Of a DNA stretch of 64,000 nt, positions 1-7,806 are shown in pieces. The notes under the pieces were generated by a model. That model did not search any database. It saw nothing but the letters and a program-made list of their open reading frames with translations, and was not told the DNA's origin. The position numbers and the translations under genes were made by a program. Numbering within the stretch: the first letter of the stretch is position 1; each line of letters opens with the position of its first letter. The stretch comes from Aquimarina sp. MMG016 (GTDB lineage: Bacteria > Bacteroidota > Bacteroidia > Flavobacteriales > Flavobacteriaceae), in NCBI RefSeq assembly GCF_018100805.1, contig NZ_JAGJEA010000004.1:310001-374000 (forward strand), given 5' to 3'.

Positions 1-786
1 AATGCATTGCACGGTGTTAATGATATGATGTGTGAGCAATTGGGATTATTAAATCGAAAAATTCTTATTCCACAAAGCGAAAACATAAAAAAGCTAATCA
101 CTTTTGCTCCGATAGCAGAAGCTGAATCATTACGAACAAAATTGTTTGAAGCTGGAGCAGGGACTATTGGTAACTATGACAATTGTAGTTTCTCTTCAGA
201 AGGAGTAGGAACATTCAAAGCTTCAGAAAAGGCAAACCCTTCGATCGGAGAAATCGGAAAAACACATCACGAAAAAGAAACTCAAATCCAGGTTACATAT
301 CCAAAACATAATGAAAGCAAAATCTTAAAAACTCTTTTTGATAATCATTCTTATGAAGAAGTCGCTTATGAGATTATTACTTTAGAGAATAAAAATCAAA
401 ATATTGGTATGGGTATGATTGGAGAACTACCTGAAGAAATGGAGGAGCAAGATTTTCTAACATACCTAAAAAAAACTTTTAAAACCGGATGTGTAAGACA
501 TTCTGCTTTACTTAATAAGCCAATAAAAAAAGTAGCCGTTTTAGGTGGTAGCGGTAGTTTTGCTATCAAAAATGCTCAACGCGCTGGCGCAGATACTTTT
601 ATCACCGCCGATCTAAAATATCATCAGTTTTATGAAGCAGAAGGAAAACTAATTTTAGCAGATATTGGACATTATGAAAGCGAACAATACACAAAAAACT
701 TAATTGTTAGTTATCTTAGAAAAAAAATCAGTAATTTTGCAATCATTTTATCGGATATAAATACCAATCCTATTCAATATTTTTAA
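1..786 (+). CDS. Nif3-like dinuclear metal centre protein (5' end outside window)
   Basis: The reading frame is already open at base 1, so the N-terminal third lies outside the window; the family is usually about 365 residues in Bacteroidetes. The visible part has the middle insert region seen in long Nif3 proteins (GxGxIGNYDNCSF near the start) and the C-terminal metal-site segment with LGGSGSFAIKNAQRAGAD followed by an ITADLKYHQF motif and DIGHYESE, whose Asp, His and Glu residues are typical metal ligands of the family. Nif3/YbgI proteins form hexameric rings with a dinuclear metal site; the biochemical role is uncertain. The next gene follows after 3 bases and is the usual flavobacterial partner, so the two are probably one operon. 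Confidence 0.9.
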   Translation, partial: NALHGVNDMMCEQLGLLNRKILIPQSENIKKLITFAPIAEAESLRTKLFEAGAGTIGNYDNCSFSSEGVGTFKASEKANPSIGEIGKTHHEKETQIQVTYPKHNESKILKTLFDNHSYEEVAYEIITLENKNQNIGMGMIGELPEEMEEQDFLTYLKKTFKTGCVRHSALLNKPIKKVAVLGGSGSFAIKNAQRAGADTFITADLKYHQFYEAEGKLILADIGHYESEQYTKNLIVSYLRKKISNFAIILSDINTNPIQYF

Positions 787-789
787 AAT

Positions 790-1566
790 ATGGCAAAGAA
801 AGAAGTTACTGTTGAGCAAAAATTAAGAGCATTATATGATTTGCAATTAATTGACTCTAGAGTTGATGAGATCAGAAACGTACGTGGAGAACTACCTTTA
901 GAAGTAGAAGATCTTGAAGATGAAGTAGCCGGATTAAACAAAAGACTAGAAAAATTAAACAATGATCTTGAAACTATTGACGAAGGTATCAAGAACAAGA
1001 AAAATTTAATAGAAGAAGCCAAGGCGCTGATCAAAAAATACGGAGAGCAACAAAAAAATGTACGTAATAATCGTGAATATAACTCTCTAAGCAAAGAAGT
1101 TGAATTTCAGGAATTAGAAATTCAATTAGCAGAAAAACACATCAAAGAGCACAAAGCTCAGATTGTTCAGAAAAACGAAATCATCGATCAGACTAAAGGT
1201 AAACTTACTGAACGAAACGAACACCTTTCTCATAAAAAAGGTGAACTAGATGCTATTTTAGCCGAAACCGAAAAAGAAGAGCAGGCACTTATTTCTAAGT
1301 CAGAAGATTACCAGAAAGAAATCGAAGAAAGACTGGTTACAGCATATAAAAGAATTAGAAAAAATGTAAAGAATGGATTAGCTGTTGTACCTATCGAGCG
1401 TGGAGCTTCTGGAGGATCATTTTTTACTATTCCACCACAAGTTCAGATGGAGATTGCTTCTCGCAAGAAAATAATCACAGATGAGCACAGTGGTAGAATC
1501 TTGGTAGATCAAGAGCTTGCTAAAGAGCAAAAGGAAAAAATGGAAGCTCTTTTTGCTAAATTGTAA
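790..1566 (+). CDS. zf-RING_7/C4-type zinc-ribbon family coiled-coil protein with degenerate ribbon
   Basis: This 258-residue protein is mainly a long charged alpha-helical coiled coil (about residues 20-180), followed by the C-terminal domain normally called a C4-type zinc ribbon. The ribbon outline is recognisable (PIERGASGGSFFTIPPQ, then DEHSGRIL), but all four zinc cysteines are missing: the CxxC pairs are replaced by Ala/Ser/Gly and His/Ser. I believe the same loss occurs in other flavobacterial members, so it is probably a lineage trait and not decay. It lies 3 bases after the Nif3-like gene and ends in front of a strong terminator. The function is unknown; a Nif3-associated scaffold role is an inference from the pairing. 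Confidence 0.85.
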   Translation: MAKKEVTVEQKLRALYDLQLIDSRVDEIRNVRGELPLEVEDLEDEVAGLNKRLEKLNNDLETIDEGIKNKKNLIEEAKALIKKYGEQQKNVRNNREYNSLSKEVEFQELEIQLAEKHIKEHKAQIVQKNEIIDQTKGKLTERNEHLSHKKGELDAILAETEKEEQALISKSEDYQKEIEERLVTAYKRIRKNVKNGLAVVPIERGASGGSFFTIPPQVQMEIASRKKIITDEHSGRILVDQELAKEQKEKMEALFAKL

Positions 1567-1591
1567 TAGAAAGACTTTAAAATTATATATG

Positions 1592-1618
1592 GCCTCAGTT
1601 TTATACTGAGGCTTTTTT
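1592..1618 (+). terminator. Rho-independent terminator of the Nif3/zinc-ribbon operon
   Basis: A 7-bp perfect stem GCCTCAG / CTGAGGC with a 7-base loop is followed by six T residues. It sits 26 bases after the stop codon of the zinc-ribbon gene. Confidence 0.9.
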
Positions 1619-1632
1619 GATTGTATTGACTA

Positions 1633-2874
1633 ATGAATCATATTTTAATCATAGGATCTGTTTGGCCGGAACCCAATTCTTCTGCTGCAGGAATCAGAAT
1701 GCTTCAGCTCATTGAATTATTTAAATCACAATACTGGAAAATCACCTTTGCCAGTCCTGCTGCAGATAGTGACCATATGATTGATCTTGAAAAAATAGGC
1801 ATAACCAAAATCACAATAGAACTCAATAATTCCAGTTTTGATGACTTTATAAAAGACTTACAACCAAACATCGTAATTTTTGATCGTTTTATGACAGAAG
1901 AACAATTTGGATGGAGAGTCACACAACACTACCCCAATGCATTAAAAATACTAAACACAGAAGACCTTCACTGCTTAAGAAAAACTAGACAAGAATGCTT
2001 TAAACAAGAAGAAGAGTTCAACCTCAATTATCTACTGAACAATGATATCACTAAGAGAGAAATCGCTAGCATATATAGGTGTGACCTCTCATTAATAATA
2101 TCAGATTTTGAAATAAACCTCCTGAAAGAAACTTTTAAAATCAACGAAAGCTTATTATTATATTTACCATTTTTATTAAATCCTATAACTTTTGAAACAA
2201 AAAACAGTTGGCCAGAGTTTGAGAAAAGAAATCATTTCATCACTATAGGAAACTTTCGCCATGAGCCCAATTGGAATAGTACTCTATATCTAAAAGAAAT
2301 CATTTGGCCATTAATTAAAGAAGACCTTCCAGATGCAGAATTACACATCTATGGAGCATATCCTCCCCCAAAAGCAACTCAATTAAACAGCCCTAAAGAT
2401 GGTTTTCTTATCAAAGGCTGGACAGACAATGCTCGGAGTGTAATGCAAAATGCTCGTGTTTGTCTAGCACCTTTACGTTTTGGTGCAGGAATCAAAGGAA
2501 AATTAGCCGAAGCCATGCTTTGCGGAACTCCAAGTGTTACAACATCTATCGGAACCGAAGGAATGCTGAGTGACGAATCTGACTGGAATGGCTTCACAAC
2601 AGATAACCCCTCTTCATTTGCAAAAGCGGCAGTCAAATTATATGCTGACAAAAACATCTGGAGTCAATCACAGCAAAACGGCATAGAAATCATCAATACT
2701 CGTTTTCAAAAGGCGAAATTTGAGCCAATACTCATACACACCATCCAACAACTACGGTCTAACCTAAAAGAACACCGCACTAATAACTTTATAGGAAACA
2801 TGTTACATTATCACACTATGCGCAGCACAGAATTTATGTCTCGATGGATAGAAGAAAAAAATAAGTTACGCTAA
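1633..2874 (+). CDS. glycosyltransferase, GT4-like (group 1)
   Basis: The 413-residue protein has a GT-B layout. The N-terminal domain starts with a beta-strand ILIIGSVWPEPNSSAAGIRM, where the acceptor-site loop follows strand 1. The C-terminal domain contains FITIGNFRHEPNW and the nucleotide-sugar site LAPLRFGAGIKGKLAEAMLCGTPSVTT, with the catalytic-type Glu in KLAEAM at about residues 283-288. Such enzymes transfer a sugar from a nucleotide donor to surface glycans; the donor and acceptor cannot be read from sequence. There is no glycan cluster next to it. It starts 15 bases after the preceding terminator and runs convergently towards rpsT. Confidence 0.88.
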   Translation: MNHILIIGSVWPEPNSSAAGIRMLQLIELFKSQYWKITFASPAADSDHMIDLEKIGITKITIELNNSSFDDFIKDLQPNIVIFDRFMTEEQFGWRVTQHYPNALKILNTEDLHCLRKTRQECFKQEEEFNLNYLLNNDITKREIASIYRCDLSLIISDFEINLLKETFKINESLLLYLPFLLNPITFETKNSWPEFEKRNHFITIGNFRHEPNWNSTLYLKEIIWPLIKEDLPDAELHIYGAYPPPKATQLNSPKDGFLIKGWTDNARSVMQNARVCLAPLRFGAGIKGKLAEAMLCGTPSVTTSIGTEGMLSDESDWNGFTTDNPSSFAKAAVKLYADKNIWSQSQQNGIEIINTRFQKAKFEPILIHTIQQLRSNLKEHRTNNFIGNMLHYHTMRSTEFMSRWIEEKNKLR

Positions 2875-2907
2875 AATGAAGTTTTAATTTTAAAAAAAAG
2901 AGTGAAC

Positions 2908-2941
2908 AAAAAAAGCTCTTCCAAAAATTGGAAAAGCTTAA
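2908..2941 (-). terminator. terminator downstream of rpsT
   Basis: Read on the minus strand, AAGCTTTTCC pairs with GGAAGAGCTT across a short loop, followed by a run of seven T. It lies 25 bases after the rpsT stop and may also stop the convergent glycosyltransferase transcript. Confidence 0.8.
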
Positions 2942-2965
2942 ATTATCTTTAAAAACAACTCTTAA

Positions 2966-3214
2966 TTAAAGCGCTGCTACGTGTTTAGCTAATTGAGACT
3001 TAAGGTTAGCTGCTTTATTCTTATGAATAACATTATTCTTAGCTAACTTGTCTAACATAGAAATTACAGTAGGAAATAACGTCTCTGCTTCTTTCTTATC
3101 AGCTTCACGTAATTTCTTAATAGCATTACGTGTAGTTTTATGCTGATATCTATTTCTAAGACGTTTAGTCTCACTATTTCTAATTCTCTTTAATGCTGAC
3201 TTATGATTTGCCAT
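2966..3214 (-). CDS. rpsT: 30S ribosomal protein S20
   Basis: The 82-residue basic helical protein begins [21 protein letters not shown], the characteristic S20 N-terminus that binds 16S rRNA, and continues through the expected three-helix bundle to [11 protein letters not shown]. Length matches Bacteroidetes S20. It lies just downstream of two tRNA-Glu genes on the same strand and could be partly read through from them. A hairpin terminator follows. Confidence 0.98.
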   Translation of the reverse strand: MANHKSALKRIRNSETKRLRNRYQHKTTRNAIKKLREADKKEAETLFPTVISMLDKLAKNNVIHKNKAANLKSQLAKHVAAL

Positions 3215-3249
3215 CTTTTTGCTAATTATTTTTTTATTCTAAAAATTTG

Positions 3250-3321
3250 TAGCCCGTAGGGGAATCGAACCCCTCTTACCAGGATGAAAACCTGGCGTCC
3301 TAGCCGATAGACGAACGGGCC
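3250..3321 (-). tRNA. tRNA-Glu (anticodon TTC), copy 2
   Basis: The minus strand folds into a standard 72-nt cloverleaf: acceptor GGCCCGT with ACGGGCT, anticodon loop carrying TTC between CCAGG and CCTGG, and a TTCGATTC T-loop. The gene lacks an encoded CCA. It is identical over all 72 bases to the copy 68 bases upstream on the same strand. Confidence 0.97.
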
Positions 3322-3342
3322 ATTTTCCTTTTTCAAGGATTG

Positions 3343-3373
3343 CAAATTTATAGCTTTCACTGTAAACTTGCAA
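3343..3373 (-). promoter_or_regulatory. promoter of tRNA-Glu copy 2
   Basis: On the minus strand TTG (3371-3373) is separated by 20 bases from TAAATTTG (3343-3350), matching the Bacteroidetes primary sigma consensus TTG-N(17-23)-TAnnTTTG. It falls in the spacer between the two tRNA genes, so the second copy is not dependent on the first copy's promoter. Confidence 0.8.
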
Positions 3374-3389
3374 TTAATTTTTTAATTCG

Positions 3390-3461
3390 TAGCCCGTAGG
3401 GGAATCGAACCCCTCTTACCAGGATGAAAACCTGGCGTCCTAGCCGATAGACGAACGGGCC
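3390..3461 (-). tRNA. tRNA-Glu (anticodon TTC), copy 1
   Basis: This is the upstream member of a tandem pair, identical in sequence to the copy at 3250-3321, with anticodon TTC and no encoded CCA. It has its own promoter immediately upstream. Confidence 0.97.
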
Positions 3462-3486
3462 ATAGTTGTTTGTCTAATTGCGGATG

Positions 3487-3516
3487 CAAAAATACAACTA
3501 TTTTTTAATGGCGCAA
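3487..3516 (-). promoter_or_regulatory. promoter of tRNA-Glu copy 1
   Basis: On the minus strand TTG (3514-3516) lies 19 bases before TATTTTTG (3487-3494), an excellent fit to the Bacteroidetes consensus, about 25 bases upstream of the mature tRNA end. Confidence 0.85.
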
Positions 3517-3540
3517 GTGTTATTTTATTTTTTTCTAAAA

Positions 3541-5019
3541 TTAATATGCTTTAGCAAATAACACCCTTACTTTAGACGGTTTACCAGTGTAAACACATTC
3601 ACCTTTTTCCTCCTTTGCATCAAAAGGAATACAACGTATAGTTGCCTTAGTTAACTCTTTTATCTTATTTTCAGTTTCAGGAGTACCATCCCAATGCGCA
3701 GAAATAAAACCACCTTTGTTTTCTAAGACTTCTTTAAATTCATCAAAAGAATTTACCTCTGTAATATGCTCATCCCTGTATTGTGTAGCCTTATTATGCA
3801 AACTTTCCTGAATTTCTTTTAACAAAGACTCAATTGTTCCTACTACATCCTCTTTAGCTACAAATTGTTTTGTTAAGATATCTCTTCTCGCCAATTCTAC
3901 AGTTCCTTTCTCTAAGTCTTTTGGTCCAATGGCAATCCTAAGTGGAACTCCCTGTAATTCATACTGAGCAAATTTAGCTCCAGGCCTATGCGTATCTCTG
4001 TTATCAAATTTAACCGAAATTCCTTTTGATCTTAAATCCGTGACCAGCTCATTAGCTACGACAGAAATTTGTTCCAATTGCTCTTCACCTTTATATATAG
4101 GAACAATCACAACTTGTATTGGAGCAAGATTAGGTGGCAATACCAATCCATTATCGTCACTATGAGTCATAATCAAAGCTCCCATTAAACGAGTAGAAAC
4201 CCCCCAAGAAGTCGCCCATACATAATCTTGCTTTCCTTCTTTAGAAGTGAATTTAACATCAAAAGCTTTTGCAAAATTCTGACCTAAGAAATGTGAAGTA
4301 CCCGCTTGCAGCGCTTTCCCATCCTGCATTAAAGCCTCTATACAATAGGTGTCTTCTGCACCAGCAAAACGCTCACTCTCAGTCTTCCTACCTTTAATAA
4401 CAGGAATAGCCATAAAGTTTTCTACAAAATCGGCATATACATTATTCATTTGCTCCGTTTCAGCAATCGCTTCTGATCTGGTTTCATGAGCGGTATGCCC
4501 TTCTTGCCACAAAAACTCCGCGGTACGCAAGAAAAGACGAGTTCTCATTTCCCAACGCACTACGTTTGCCCATTGATTCACTAAAATAGGCAAATCACGA
4601 TAGGATTGTATCCAACCTTTATAGGTATTCCAGATAATAGCTTCAGAAGTTGGACGAACGATAAGCTCTTCTTCTAACTTAGCATTAGGATCAACTATTA
4701 ATTTTGAAGTATCATCAGGATCGGTCTTCAATCTATAATGTGTCACTACAGCACATTCTTTTGCAAAACCTTCAGCATTTTTTTCTTCGGCTTCAAACAA
4801 GCTTTTAGGAACAAAAAGTGGAAAATAAGCATTTTGATGACCTGTTTCCTTAAACTTTCTATCTAATTCAGCCTGCATTTTTTCCCAAATAGCATACCCA
4901 TAAGGCTTGATTACCATACATCCCCTTACCGCCGAATTCTCAGCTAAATCAGCCTTTACGACTAATTCATTATACCATTTTGAATAATCTTCACTACGCT
5001 TTGTTAGATTCTTGCTCAT
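3541..5019 (-). CDS. proS: prolyl-tRNA synthetase, archaeal/eukaryotic type (ProS type 3)
   Basis: The enzyme charges tRNA-Pro with proline. The 492 residues show class II motif 1 ([15 protein letters not shown], 32-46), motif 2 region ([13 protein letters not shown] from 121, then [18 protein letters not shown] at 161-178) and motif 3 ([19 protein letters not shown], about 273-291), then the anticodon-binding domain and the C-terminal extension ending in AKAY. The short form without the bacterial editing insert and the terminal Tyr are typical of ProS type 3, which Bacteroidetes use. It is a single gene convergent with nothing nearby, and its start faces the divergent lipoprotein gene 99 bases away. 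Confidence 0.98.
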   Translation of the reverse strand: MSKNLTKRSEDYSKWYNELVVKADLAENSAVRGCMVIKPYGYAIWEKMQAELDRKFKETGHQNAYFPLFVPKSLFEAEEKNAEGFAKECAVVTHYRLKTDPDDTSKLIVDPNAKLEEELIVRPTSEAIIWNTYKGWIQSYRDLPILVNQWANVVRWEMRTRLFLRTAEFLWQEGHTAHETRSEAIAETEQMNNVYADFVENFMAIPVIKGRKTESERFAGAEDTYCIEALMQDGKALQAGTSHFLGQNFAKAFDVKFTSKEGKQDYVWATSWGVSTRLMGALIMTHSDDNGLVLPPNLAPIQVVIVPIYKGEEQLEQISVVANELVTDLRSKGISVKFDNRDTHRPGAKFAQYELQGVPLRIAIGPKDLEKGTVELARRDILTKQFVAKEDVVGTIESLLKEIQESLHNKATQYRDEHITEVNSFDEFKEVLENKGGFISAHWDGTPETENKIKELTKATIRCIPFDAKEEKGECVYTGKPSKVRVLFAKAY

Positions 5020-5064
5020 AAACTGCTATTTGGCACAAATATTGTGGCTTTGTTAAATAAAAAA

Positions 5065-5091
5065 TAGTTAGCGCAAAACTAACTAAATTTG
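5065..5091 (+). promoter_or_regulatory. inverted repeat overlapping a -7 element upstream of the Gly/Trp-rich lipoprotein
   Basis: TAGTTAG-N7-CTAACTA (5065-5085) is a perfect 7-bp inverted repeat that runs into TAAATTTG (5084-5091), a TAnnTTTG-type -7 element. No TTG lies at the correct distance upstream, so the promoter may depend on an activator, or be blocked by a repressor bound at the repeat. The site is in the proS/lipoprotein divergent spacer. The half-site resembles those before the blaI-like gene at 28118-28152. Confidence 0.5.
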
Positions 5092-5118
5092 TAATGTTCA
5101 ACAATAAAATAAGGAGAT

Positions 5119-6201
5119 ATGCGACCTAAAAATTATTTTCAGATAAATGGCGCCTTAGGATTTTTTCTATTGGCCAGCTTAATAATGTTGACGTCTTGTG
5201 GATCATATGAATATGTTCCATACAATGATGGTGTATATGGAGATGATGAAGACAGAAGAAATGTAGACACTACGACAAGGCCAAGAAACTCTGACAAAAA
5301 ATCTAACTTTTATTCAAGTTATTTTTCAGAAAAATCTGCTCAAATAGACAATTTAGTAGAACAGGAAGCTATTTTCACAGATATTGATTCATATGCTAGC
5401 GAAGGTTATGATGAAGCAGATACAACTGCTACCGCATTAAACTATGATTCAGGACAGCCCGCCTGGGGAAGTGATTATGATGACATCAGCGTCAATGTAT
5501 ACAACACAGGATGGAATGCCGGATGGGGTCTTGGATGGGGAGGATGGAACAATTGGTATGGCCCTGGATGGGGATGGAATGCAGGATGGGGTGGCCCTTG
5601 GGGATGGAATGCTGGATGGGGATGGAACGCCGGATGGGGTTGGAATGCCGGATGGGGCTGGAACAATTGGTATGGCGGCGGTATTTGGTGCCCACCATTT
5701 TATGGTTATGGATATGGTTACCCATATGGAAGAGGTAGATATGTAGCTTACAACAGAGGTTATAGAAATGCTTATGCAGCTAATTACAGGTCGCGCAATG
5801 TATACGGCAGAAGCAGAAATAACATTAATAACAGATCCAGAAGTACTTATAGTCGCTCTAGAAGTGACTATAGCAGAAGGCGTGTATCTGCTGATAACTC
5901 TAGGAGAACCAGAAATTCCGCATATTCCAGGTCTAGATCTTCGGTAAACAGAAACAGTTCTGGCGCTAGAACCAGATCATATAATTCTGGCAGTAGAACT
6001 AGATCTTACAACAGTAATTCAGGTACTAGAACAAGATCCTACAACAATAGCTCCAGATCAAGGAGTAGTTCAGGTAGTCGAAACTTTTCTTCAGGATCTC
6101 GTAGTAGAGGAAGCGGGGTATCACGAGGAAGAAGTTCTGGTGGCCGAAGTAGTGGATCACGAGGAGGAGGCAGATCCAGAGGTGGTCGCGGAAGAGGTTA
6201 A
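5119..6201 (+). CDS. Gly/Trp-repeat and Arg/Ser-rich prolipoprotein
   Basis: I do not recognise a named family. The 360-residue protein starts with a lipoprotein signal (LLASLIMLTSCGS, lipid on the Cys at about residue 27), then an acidic stretch (30-125), then tandem GWGW/NAGWGW-type repeats very rich in Trp and Gly (about 130-185), a Gly/Tyr patch, and a basic tail (215-360) made almost only of Arg, Ser, Gly, Asn and Tyr. The layout suggests an unfolded, sticky envelope-bound polymer, perhaps DNA-, polysaccharide- or peptidoglycan-binding; that is inference. An AAGGAG lies just before the ATG, which is unusual in this phylum. The porin gene follows after 32 bases and may be cotranscribed. 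Confidence 0.85.
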   Translation: MRPKNYFQINGALGFFLLASLIMLTSCGSYEYVPYNDGVYGDDEDRRNVDTTTRPRNSDKKSNFYSSYFSEKSAQIDNLVEQEAIFTDIDSYASEGYDEADTTATALNYDSGQPAWGSDYDDISVNVYNTGWNAGWGLGWGGWNNWYGPGWGWNAGWGGPWGWNAGWGWNAGWGWNAGWGWNNWYGGGIWCPPFYGYGYGYPYGRGRYVAYNRGYRNAYAANYRSRNVYGRSRNNINNRSRSTYSRSRSDYSRRRVSADNSRRTRNSAYSRSRSSVNRNSSGARTRSYNSGSRTRSYNSNSGTRTRSYNNSSRSRSSSGSRNFSSGSRSRGSGVSRGRSSGGRSSGSRGGGRSRGGRGRG

Positions 6202-6233
6202 AATTCATTTTTAGTAATTAGAATACAACACAT

Positions 6234-7748
6234 ATGAAAAAAGTATTTTTATTCATAGCGGTACTTTCTTTGACTTTTTTGAATGCACAAGATATTACAG
6301 ATGCTTTGCGATATTCTAAGCAAGACATTTTGGGAACTGCCCGCTATAGAGCAATGAGCGGAGCTTTTGGTGCTCTGGGTGGAGATTTATCCGCTTTGCA
6401 AATTAATCCGGCAGGATCTGCAGTATTTTTAAATACTTCGGGATCGATTACAATTTCTGCTTCCGGAATAGACAATGACGCTAGTTATTTCAATAACTTC
6501 AGCAATGAAAATTCTTCTAATGCCAATTTTAATCAAGTAGGAGGTGTTTTTGTATACAATAACAATAATGAATCTTCTGCTCTCAATCGATTCGCACTAG
6601 GAATTGCATATGATCAAACAGCAAATAATTTTGATGAGATATTCATTACGGGAAGAAGTAACAATTCAATAGCAAGCTATTTTACTACTGAAGCCCAAGG
6701 AATACCACTAGATCTATTAACACTACAAGCAGGTGAATCTATTAACGATCTATATGCTTTCTTAGGTGAAAATGAAGGATTTAGTGCTCAGCAAGCATTT
6801 TTAGGATTTCAAGCATTTGTCATTGAACCTGATGACCCAAATGATCTTGATAATGCTTCATATTCACCCAATGTTGTTGGTAATTCTTTTGATCAGGAAT
6901 ATCGTCACGAAAGTACCGGTCTCAATGGAAAACTGACTATAAACGGTGGAGCGCAAATTCATAAAAACTTTTACATTGGTGTAAATTTGAGCTCTCACTT
7001 CATTAATTATGATCGGGTAACAGAATTCTTTGAAGGCAATAATAATGCTGGTAGTGGTGTAAATGAAATCATATTTACCAATCGACTTTCCACTCTCGGT
7101 AGCGGGTTTTCTGCACAAATTGGAGGAATAGCCAAGGTATCAAAAATGCTTCGGTTAGGTGCTTCTTTTGAATCTCCTACCTGGTATTATATAGAAGAGG
7201 AAACAATTCAAAGATTAGACACGTTTAGTGACACAGATGGAGAAGTTATTATCAATCCTAATGTTGTAAATGTTTTTCCTGAATACACCTTAAGAACCCC
7301 TGCAAAAGTAACCGGTAGTATTGCTTTATTATTTGGCAAGCGTGGATTAATAAGTCTTGATTATTCATATAAAGACTATTCTACCATGGAGTTTGACTCA
7401 GACTACAACAATAATGACTTTATAATATTAAACAATCAAATTGAACAAGCATTTCAAGGATCTTCTACCGCAAGGCTTGGTGGTGAATGGAGAAACGGTA
7501 ACTGGAGCTTTAGAGGAGGATATAGTTATGAAGAAAGCCCCTACACCGATGAATTAATTGCTGGCGAAACAATAGGTTACTCAGTTGGTCTTGGATATAA
7601 TTTCGGAAGAATAAAATTTGATGTTGCTTATGACTATTCTGAACAAGATAGACAACAACAATTCTATCCGGGTTCAGGATTTATTAATGGAGGAAATGTT
7701 AACACTTATAGAGACAATCTAACATTTACTTTAGGTTTAAACCTTTAG
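6234..7748 (+). CDS. OmpP1/FadL-like outer membrane transport protein
   Basis: The 504-residue protein has a Sec signal peptide (MKKVFLFIAVLSLTFLNAQ) and the conserved FadL-family entry LGTARYRAMSGAFGALGGDLSALQINPAGSA, which corresponds to the N-terminal plug of the barrel. The rest alternates amphipathic strands (for example KVTGSIALLFGKRGLISLDYSYKDYS) and ends in an aromatic outer membrane strand NLTFTLGLNL. FadL relatives carry hydrophobic compounds across the outer membrane; in flavobacteria these are sometimes labelled hemin receptors with no direct proof. A strong hairpin terminator follows. Confidence 0.88.
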   Translation: MKKVFLFIAVLSLTFLNAQDITDALRYSKQDILGTARYRAMSGAFGALGGDLSALQINPAGSAVFLNTSGSITISASGIDNDASYFNNFSNENSSNANFNQVGGVFVYNNNNESSALNRFALGIAYDQTANNFDEIFITGRSNNSIASYFTTEAQGIPLDLLTLQAGESINDLYAFLGENEGFSAQQAFLGFQAFVIEPDDPNDLDNASYSPNVVGNSFDQEYRHESTGLNGKLTINGGAQIHKNFYIGVNLSSHFINYDRVTEFFEGNNNAGSGVNEIIFTNRLSTLGSGFSAQIGGIAKVSKMLRLGASFESPTWYYIEEETIQRLDTFSDTDGEVIINPNVVNVFPEYTLRTPAKVTGSIALLFGKRGLISLDYSYKDYSTMEFDSDYNNNDFIILNNQIEQAFQGSSTARLGGEWRNGNWSFRGGYSYEESPYTDELIAGETIGYSVGLGYNFGRIKFDVAYDYSEQDRQQQFYPGSGFINGGNVNTYRDNLTFTLGLNL

Positions 7749-7769
7749 AAAATAAAAGTTTAAATATTA

Positions 7770-7803
7770 AAAAAGGAGTTGAATAACTTTCAACTCCTTT
7801 TTT
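7770..7803. terminator. bidirectional terminator between convergent genes
   Basis: AAAAAGGAGTTG pairs with CAACTCCTTTTT around an 8-base loop, with A-rich and T-rich flanks so that it works on both strands. It lies between the porin gene and the convergent type IX secreted protein gene. Confidence 0.88.
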
Positions 7804-7806
7804 AAT

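Noticed and set aside
5444..5746. Open frames of 60-100 residues in other frames inside the Gly/Trp-rich lipoprotein gene
   Set aside because: They come from the repeated GGATGG bases of the real gene and have repeat-only sequence with no start context.
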